A stretch of DNA of 41,228 nt, taken from contig JADJLO010000010.1 in assembly GCA_016710075.1 (NCBI GenBank), positions 1-41,228 of the forward strand, read 5' to 3'. The stretch comes from Acidobacteriota bacterium. Its GTDB lineage: Bacteria; Acidobacteriota; Blastocatellia; RBC074. A program made the position numbers and the translations under genes. Positions 34,858 through 41,228 of the stretch are shown one piece after another. Below the pieces are notes generated by a model. It was not told the DNA's origin. It saw nothing but the letters and a program-made list of their open reading frames with translations, and ran no database searches. Each line of letters begins with the position of its first letter. The first letter of the stretch is position 1.

Positions 34858-35994
34858 ATGGATCAAAGTTCAAGCACGTTTAACGAGACTGTTTGGGAAG
34901 AAGGGAACCGGATCGTCCTTCCGGTTCTGGAAGGCGATATCGAATGCGATGTCTGCGTTATTGGATTGGGAGGCTCGGGCCTGACGGCAATCATCGAACT
35001 GCTCGGGTTGGGGCAGAGAGTTGCCGGCATCGATGCCGGTGTGGTTGGCGGCGCCGCCGCCGGTCGCAACGGCGGCCTGCTGCTCGCCGGCTGGTCTTCG
35101 TTCTATCACCAGTCAGTCGAAAAATACGGTCGCAAGCGCGCGCTCGGTCTCTATCTGCGGACACTTGAGCAGAGACATGATGATCGATGAAGCTCCGGAT
35201 GCGATACGGCTGACTGGCTCTTGCGAATTGCCTCCAACGACGAGGAGATGGTGGATTGCCGCAATCAATTCGAGGCCATGCGGGCAGACGATCTTCCCGT
35301 GGCCGAATATATCGGCCCCGAAGGTGAGGGGTTGATGATTCCCACGGATGGAGTCTACAACCCGCTCCTTCGTTGCCGTATCCTTACCAAGCGGGCGACT
35401 GACGCCGGCGCCATGCTCTTCGAAAAATCCGCGGCCTTGAATATTTCGGGCTCAAGAGTCGAGACCGCCAACGGCGTCATCAATTGCCGCAAAGTTATTG
35501 TTGCGGTTGATGGCGGGCTTGAGAATGTCCTGCCGGAACTGTCAGGGCGAGTTCGCACGGCTCGTTTGCAGATGATCGGAACGGCGCCGACTGACGAAGT
35601 GAAATTCACGCGCCCTGTCTATTACCGCTGGGGGTTCGAATACTGGCAACAGTTGCCAGATGGCCGGATTGCTCTCGGTGGAATGCGGGATTTCGGCGGC
35701 GATGAGGAATGGACGGATAAATCCATTCCCAGCGATGCGATCCAGAAGAGTCGTGAGATCTTTCTTCGCACAAAGCTGGGCATTCAAGCGGAGATCACTC
35801 ATCGCTGGGCCGCCGTGGCCGCCTTCAACGGTTCGGGAGTCCCGATCATAGAGGAAGTCCGCCCCGGCGTCTGGGCCATCGGGAGCTATAGCGGAACCGG
35901 TAATATCATTGGGGCCATCTGCGGCCGCGGAGTCGCCCAGATCGTCGTTAAAGGCGAAACCGCGCTCCTCGATGAATTGCGCCCACTACCATGA
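34858..35994 (+). CDS. FAD-dependent oxidoreductase (DAO family), two frameshifts
   Basis: The product starts at 34858, 22 bp after the DUF3604 stop. The FAD-binding motif is DVCVIGLGGSGLTAIIELLG, followed by GGAAAGRNGGLLLAGW, as in glycine-oxidase/gamma-glutamylputrescine-oxidase-like DAO proteins. The frame breaks near 35180 and 35215 and resumes at IASNDEEMVDCRNQFEAMRA. The C-terminal FAD/substrate part reads YYRWGFEYWQQLPDGRIALG, THRWAAVAAFNGSGVPIIEE and IGSYSGTGNIIGAI. Total length is about 378 residues. It probably oxidises an amine or amino acid. It differs clearly from the sarcosine-oxidase-like gene at 24.6 kb. Confidence 0.8.
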
Positions 35995-35997
35995 AGA

Positions 35998-36135
35998 GAA
36001 GAAGAGAGAGTACGAAACAGACGAAATAAATCAGACGGTCAATGTCCGAATTATTTTAGATCGACGATTCAATCAAAGAAATTCGGCTAATCCATCCTCT
36101 GATTTTTTTCGTCTGTTTCGTACTCTCTCTTCTTC
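35998..36135. repeat. Long palindrome C (TACGAAACAGACGAAA family), upstream of PSD1
   Basis: A perfect 29-bp terminal inverted repeat (35998-36026 and 36107-36135) with core GAGAGTACGAAACAGACGAA encloses 80 bp. Further pairing occurs inside: AAATCAGA (36028-36035) with TCTGATTT (36098-36105), and CCGAATT with AATTCGG. The right end ends 26 nt before the PSD1 ATG, with GGAGG between. It shares arms and position with copies A and B. Confidence 0.85.
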
Positions 36136-36161
36136 CTTACTAATTATTTTGGAGGTTCAGG

Positions 36162-39100
36162 ATGGCTCCTCTCGCCGGAAGATTCAAAATAATCCTGCTG
36201 GCTGTTTTGACAAGCATCCTTGCGATTGTCTATGGGATGCGGCCGGTGGATGCCACAAGGCAGATTGAATTCAATCGTGACATCAGGCCGATACTTTCAG
36301 ACAAGTGCTGGATGTGTCTATGGCCCCGATTCGGGATCGAAGAGCAAGCTGCGACTCGATTCTGAAGCGGCTGTGACGATGGATCTGGGTAATGGCCGGA
36401 GGGCAATCGTTCCAGGGCAGGCCAGATGAGAGCGAGCTCGTCAAAAGAATCACATCCGAAGATGAGCTGATGCGGATGCTCCTGTATCTTCGACTCACAG
36501 GCTGACTCGGAATGAAATCGGCCTTCTCGTCGAATGGGTGAGGCAGGGAGCGCAATGGCAGAAGCACTGGTCATTCATACCACCTCAAAAGGCCAGTTGC
36601 CCGCGGTCAGATTGAACGAGTGGCCGAAAAACGAGATCGATGCATTCATTCTGGCGAGGCTTGAAAGTGAAGGGCTGCAGCCCTCGCCGGAAGCCGATCG
36701 TGCGACGCTCATTCGCAGGCTCTCATTCGATCTGACGGGCTGCCTCCACGCTCAAAGAGATCGACGATTTCCAAAGCGATAAATCCGCCAATGCGTACGA
36801 GAAAGTTGTTGACCGGCTGCTCGCATCGACGCGGTTCGGCGAGAGGATGGCTTTCCGCTGGCTGGATGCTGCGCGTTATGCAGATACGAATGGCTACCAG
36901 ATCGATGGCGACCGGTATATGTGGCGATGGCGTGACTGGGTTATCGAATCATTCAATCAGAACAAGCCTTACGACAAGTTTGTCGTCGATCAGCTTGCCG
37001 GAGATCTGATGCCCGGTGCGACGATCGAGCAGCGACTCGCACGGCTTTCAACCGCAACCATCGGATCAATGCCGAGGGCGGAATCGTGCCGGAAGAATAT
37101 CGAACTGAGTATGTGATCGATCGAGTTGATACCACCGCGACCGTCTTTATGGGATTGACCGTGGGATGCGCTCGCTGTCACAGCCAAAATACGATCCGAT
37201 CACACATCAGAGTACTACCGGTTATCCGCCTACTTCAACAACATCGCCGAAGATGGGCGTGCTTTCGACTGGGGCAACTCACCGCCGGAGATGGCAGCGC
37301 CGGATGCGGCGCAGCAGAGACGTTTGAGAGAGCTGGACGTCGATATCGCCGCCGCCCGGCAGTTGTTTGCGCGGGAGCTGGCTGCATCCGCCGATAAACA
37401 GGGCCGCTGGGAGAAGTCTCTTAAACCGGATTCGAACAGGCACTGGTCGCCTCAAGAAAATCAATTGATCCACCTGATGCTCGATCAATCATCGAAACCT
37501 GAAATCAAGAGATCGGACAAGTCCCGCCACAACCGCGTCGAGAAGAAGAAAGACGACAAGAACTTCAAGCCCGACGTGATTGGCTTCAAGGATGGAGAAC
37601 CTCAGCCCGTTCCAGCCCCGACCGGACAGGGAACAAAGTTCGATGGGAAGCTCTATTTCGATCTCGGCCGGATAGGCGATTTCCGCCAAGTCGACCAGTG
37701 AAGATTTCAGGAACGCTTCGCCATATCGATCTGGATCAATCCTGAATCCGGGAATGCTGGATCGATCATCACCAAGATGCCGGATAAGGCTGATGAACAC
37801 GAAGCCGGGATGCCGCGCACGGGCGGCTGGGGCTTGTTTTTTCATGGACGGCAAAGTCCATTTCAACATGGTCAGGGAATGGGGTACGACGGGTATCGCG
37901 CCGAGACCGAAAACTCGCTGCCCGTCAATCAATGGCATCACGTCATGCTTATTTGACGGCACTCCAGCCATACAACAGAGTCAACCTTTACGTCGATGGT
38001 TTGAGACAGACTCTTAAGATCAATCAGGGAAATTTTCATCTGTACTGGGGGTTGCCGGGAACGCCATTGAGGATAGGCGCCGGGGCGGTGCGGATATGCG
38101 GTTTAAAGGGGCGATGAATGATCTGAGAACATACACCCGCATCCCTGAAGATGATGATTAACGTCCTCGCCTGCCGCGAGCCTCTCGATAAAATCGCGGG
38201 CAAGGATGCGCCAGAGCGGTCAATGGGCGAGGCGGTCAAGCTGCGCAATGCCTTCATTGAAGCGGAAGGTTCGAAGGAGTTGAAACAGTCCAACCAGCGT
38301 CTTCGAGACCTGCGGTCCGAGAAGCAGAGATTTGAAGACTCGCTGCCGATGGTCATGATCATGCAGGAGATGCCTGATCCGCCCGGCATACCTTCTCAAA
38401 CGCGGCTCTTATGACGCGCCGGCTGAAAAAGTCGAACGTGGAGTGCCGGCGATTCTTCCGGCCATGCCGCCCGGTTTGCCGAACAACCGTCTGGGGCTGG
38501 CCGTGTGGCTTGCCGGCCCCGAGCATCCTCTTACATCTCGCGTCGCGGTCAATCGAATCTGGCAGATGCTCTTCGGCACCGGTCTGGTGAAGACCACTGA
38601 TGATTTCGGCTCACAAGGCGAACTGCCTTCTCACCCGGAGCTGCTCGACTGGCTCGCCGTGGACTTCAGTCGCGGCGCTCCAGGCAAAGGCGAAGCGGCG
38701 TGGGATCTCAAACGTCTCATCAAAAAAATTGTCACCAGCGCGGCTTACCGCCAGTCTTCGAAGATATCCACGCAACTGCTGCAGCGCGATCCGAAAAACT
38801 GTCTGGTTGCTCGGGGGCCTCGATTCCGCCTTCCCGGCCGAAATGATCCGCGATCAGGCTTTGAGTGTCGCGGGGCTTCTGGTAGAGGAAATCCGCGGCC
38901 CGTCGGTCAAACCTTATCAACCCGAAGGACTCTACAAGGACATGGCCTTGGAGGACTCACGGGGGATATGACCGGGATAAGGGCTAAGGCCTGTGGCGAC
39001 GAAGCCTCTACACCTTCTGAAACGCACCATCCTCTCGCCGAATAGTGGCTGTCTTTGATGCCTCGGCCAGAGAATCCTGCACGGTAAGAGATACGCACCA

Positions 39101-39444
39101 ACACTCCGCTGCAATCCTCAATCTGATGAACGACGACATACATTGAAGCGGCTCGAATGCTCGCCAGCAGGATGATCAACGAGAGGGCGGCGAAAAGCCG
39201 CAACGTATTGCCCGGGCTTTTCGCACCGTTACTTCGCGCCCACCGTCTGAAAAAGAGCTCCAGGTTCTGCTGCGGAATTTCGACAAACAACTGGCTTCAT
39301 ACAATGCGACTCAAAAGAGTCTGAAAACCTTTGCTGATCGGCGAGAAGCGCAATCAAGGCAAATTCAACAGGATTGAGCTTGCCGCTTATGCTCTGACTG
39401 CAAGCCTCATTCTCAATCTGGATGAAACAGTCACAAAACAGTAG
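36162..39444 (+). pseudogene. Planctomycete-type cytochrome protein, PSD1 (DUF1549/LamG-like/DUF1553), many frameshifts
   Basis: Fragments in all three frames assemble in order into about 1090 residues, a normal PSD1 length. The signal segment LLAVLTSILAIVYG precedes the haem region DIRPILSDKCWMC, where an extra T hides CH-GPDSG. Next are NEWPKNEIDAFILARLESEG and RRLSFDLTG (DUF1549), FRWLDAARYADTNGYQIDGD, EYVIDRVDTTATVFMGLTVG and CARCH. A LamG-like insert follows (SIWINPESGN, QWHHVML, NLYVDGLRQTL), then DUF1553 (LTSRVAVNRIWQMLFGTGLV, EMIRDQALSVAGLLVEEIRG, SVKPYQPEGLYKDMA) and the tail ELQVLLRNFDKQLASYNA to LDETVTKQ. At least a dozen single-base frame changes are needed. It is probably exported and binds c-type haem; with DUF1501 it is expected in polymer or sulfated-glycan metabolism. 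Confidence 0.8.
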
Positions 39445-39457
39445 CCGGGACAGGACA

Positions 39458-40845
39458 ATGAAAGAACTCAACAATTTGCTGACACGCCGCCATTTTTTCA
39501 GCCGCTTCGGTCTCGGCATAGGAACCGCCGCGCTTGTCTCACTGCTCAAAATGATCTTCTGGCCGACGGGCAGATCCCTCATTTTGCGCCCAAAGCCAAA
39601 AGGGTGATCTATCTCTTTCAGGCCGGTGGCCCATCGCAACTGGACCTCTGGGATTACAAACCCCAGTTGAAAAGTACCGGCGCAGAATCTTCCCGATTCG
39701 GTTCGCGGTGGTCACGTCTGACCGGATGACCTCTTTTCAGTCGAGCTTCCCGGTGGCCCCGTCACTCTTCAAATTCGCTCAGTACGGAAAATCCGGCGCC
39801 TGGGTCAGCGATCTGATGCCGCACACTTCAAAAATCGTCGATCAGATCAGCTTTATCAAATCGATGCATACCGAACAGATCAATCCTCATCCGGCGCAGA
39901 CTTTTGCGCTCACCGGTTTTCAGCTTGCCGGACGTCCCAGCCTCGGAGCGTGGATCTCTTATGGCCTCGGCAGCGTCAACAAAAACCTGCCGTCTTTTAT
40001 TGTTCATGGTCTCGGTCGGCCGCAATGGAGAGACCAGCCGCTCTACGATCGTTTGTGGGGCAGCGGTTTTCCCCATCTCGTTATCAGGGAGTGAAGTTTC
40101 ACAATGGCCCCGATCCGGTGCTCTACGCTCAAATCCTCCGGGCGTCAGCAAACAGGTGCGACGCCAGTTCCTCGATGATCTATCAGAACTGGAACGAAAT
40201 AAAAATGCGAATGAATATGGCGATCCTGAAATTCCGTCGCGCACGCTCAATACGGATGGCTTTCCAGATGCAGTCATCCGTCCTGACCTGACCGATCTCT
40301 CGAAAGAGCCTGAGAAGACTTTTGAAAATATATCCTTGATGCCCGCAAAACCCGGCACCCTTGCCTTCAACTGCATCCTCGCTCGCAGGCTCGCGGAACG
40401 CGACGTCCGCTTTATCCAACTCTTTCATCGCGGCTGGGATCAGCACGGCGGCCTGCTTAAAACATCGCCAAACAGGCCTGATACCGATCAGCCTTCGGCT
40501 GCGTTGATACAGGACCCTCGTCGAACGCGGCTCGCTCGATGATACGCCTGGTCATCTGGGAGGAGAATTCCGTCGCACCGTATACTCCCAGGGCAAGCTC
40601 ACCGCCGACGATTATGGCTGCGATCATCACCCACGCTGCTTTACCGTCTGGCTCGCAGGCGGCGGTGTCAAACCAGGCCTGACCATCGGTCGGATCATTG
40701 ACGATTTGTGCCACAACATCGCCGACGATCCCGTTCACACTCACGATCTCAATGCCGCCACCATCCTTCACCGCCCGGCATCGATCACACCCGGCCGACC
40801 TACAACCCAGGGCAGAAACTTCCGCCTACTGATGTTCACGGGTAA
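39458..40845 (+). pseudogene. DUF1501 protein with Tat signal, several frameshifts
   Basis: The gene begins 13 bp after PSD1 with MKELNNLLTRRHFFSRFGLG, a Tat signal. Frame-corrected pieces follow: KRVIYLFQAGGPSQLDLWDY, SDLMPHTSKIVDQISFIKSM, TFALTGFQLAGRPSLGAWIS, RRQFLDDLSELERNKNANEY, FNCILARRLAERDVRFIQLF, HRGWDQHGG, VIWGGEFGRT, DDYGCDHHPRCFTVWLAGGG and VKPGL. The terminal YNPGQKLPPTDVHG ends at TAA 40843-40845. DUF1501 proteins have an alkaline-phosphatase/sulfatase-like metal site and regularly follow PSD1 genes. Its length of about 462 residues is normal. About eight indels are required; no conserved block is lost. Confidence 0.8.
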
Positions 40846-41155
40846 CTTACCTCAATCAGATTCTGTCCTGACACACTTACTTCATATAATTAAGAATTTT
40901 TTAAAAATCCTTAATTATTAATTTGTTTTAAAAAGAAAATTTGATAGATTGCGCGAGTTTCAAGCAAAGATTTAGGTTGCCGTTGTCGTAGGGCTGAACG
41001 ACAAGTGATATAGGATTCTTATTCCGGCGGGATTCATTCCGGATCAGATGTTTCCGACTAAAACTTTGGATAGCCATCAAGCCAGCAAAAGATCTTCAAA
41101 CAGACTGGGTTTCTAGAGAGAAGAAATCAGTCGATTACCCATGGAGAGATTGGAT
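40846..41155. other. Long AT-rich intergenic region with hairpin
   Basis: This 310-bp gap holds no gene that I can support. An AT-rich inverted repeat TAATTAAGAATTTTT (40887-40901) and AAAAATCCTTAATTA (40903-40917) with one mismatch could end the DUF1501 transcript. The remaining ~240 bp form a long 5' region for the gene at 41156, as is also seen before the TonB-dependent receptor at 14.9 kb. Confidence 0.5.
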
Positions 41156-41228
41156 ATGAAGAGGTTGATCATATTTTTTAACGATAGCCGGGTTGTGTGG
41201 ATCGGTTGTATGGCCTGCTTTGGTTCAG
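41156..41228 (+). CDS. N-terminus of an exported protein (signal peptide only), cut by the window end
   Basis: An ATG with GGAGA about 8 nt upstream opens MKRLIIF. As given, the frame continues FNDSRVVWIGCMACFGS. One extra T in the T6 run at 41174-41179 would give LTIAGLCGSVVWPALVQ, a normal signal peptide ending at A-x-VQ. The long leader and the signal are like those of outer-membrane receptors in this kind of genome, but nothing beyond the signal can be seen. Confidence 0.55.
   Translation, partial: MKRLIIFFNDSRVVWIGCMACFGS

Noticed and set aside
36162..40845. True pseudogenes for PSD1 and DUF1501
   Set aside because: All conserved blocks are retained in order, with single-base frame changes only; decay would also have lost blocks. 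Listed as frame-broken, but decay is not claimed.

Overview
The window most likely comes from an Acidobacteriota chromosome, or a close relative, probably a metagenome-assembled contig. The evidence is a large TonB-dependent receptor with an N-terminal carboxypeptidase-regulatory-like domain (14868-18101), a planctomycete-type cytochrome gene (DUF1549/DUF1553) paired with a DUF1501 gene (36162-40845), Tat-exported Gfo/Idh/MocA proteins, a DUF3604 protein, and an unusual sigma-factor/anti-sigma pair. No 16S rRNA or tRNA was found, so the taxonomic call is inference. Many genes are continuous only if single-base indels are corrected. Several of the indels sit in homopolymers and protein homology resumes immediately in the next frame, so sequence error is the likely cause. 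Entries typed 'pseudogene' mean 'reading frame broken as given', not proven decay.

Layout. 1-4.6 kb: methyltransferase 3' end, a small membrane protein, a hypothetical protein, a VOC-fold protein, a penicillin-acylase family hydrolase, and tag (3-methyladenine glycosylase). 4.9-9.1 kb: a sodium:solute symporter and a GH109-like oxidoreductase truncated at its 3' end, then a secreted protein and a PlsC-type acyltransferase. 9.2-14.6 kb: an amino-acid catabolism island (FMN hydroxy-acid oxidase, diaminopropionate ammonia-lyase-like enzyme, GNAT protein, ornithine-cyclodeaminase-like enzyme, M20 peptidase). 14.9-18.1 kb: the TonB-dependent receptor and its terminator. About 18.27-18.38 kb: a sequence resembling the 3' end of an IS200/IS605 element with its omega-RNA scaffold, but with no tnpB. 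18.4-20.8 kb: sigma and anti-sigma genes.

20.9-29.3 kb is a redox and cofactor region: pentaheme cytochrome, VIT-family transporter and lipoprotein on the minus strand; DksA-like zinc finger, macro-domain protein, monoheme cytochrome, sarcosine-oxidase-like enzyme, ApbE, FGE-like protein and a Tat-exported Gfo/Idh/MocA protein on the plus strand. 29.4-32.0 kb is a minus-strand operon of an MTR-kinase-like enzyme, a lipoprotein nucleoside hydrolase and a rhodanese lipoprotein. 32.3-40.8 kb holds DUF3604, an FAD oxidoreductase, PSD1 and DUF1501. The window ends in the signal peptide of another exported protein.

The most interesting material is between the genes. Three families of short dispersed elements recur at gene boundaries: (i) four tandem CTTTRAA heptads directly before start codons (tag, the GNAT and cyclodeaminase genes, and the M20 gene); (ii) palindromes of about 105-145 bp bounded by TACGAAACAGACGAAA-type arms, each just upstream of a catabolic gene; (iii) GCATGGAGTTCCGCC palindromes. 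Together with the tnpB-less omega-RNA-like sequence, these are the best candidates for something undescribed.
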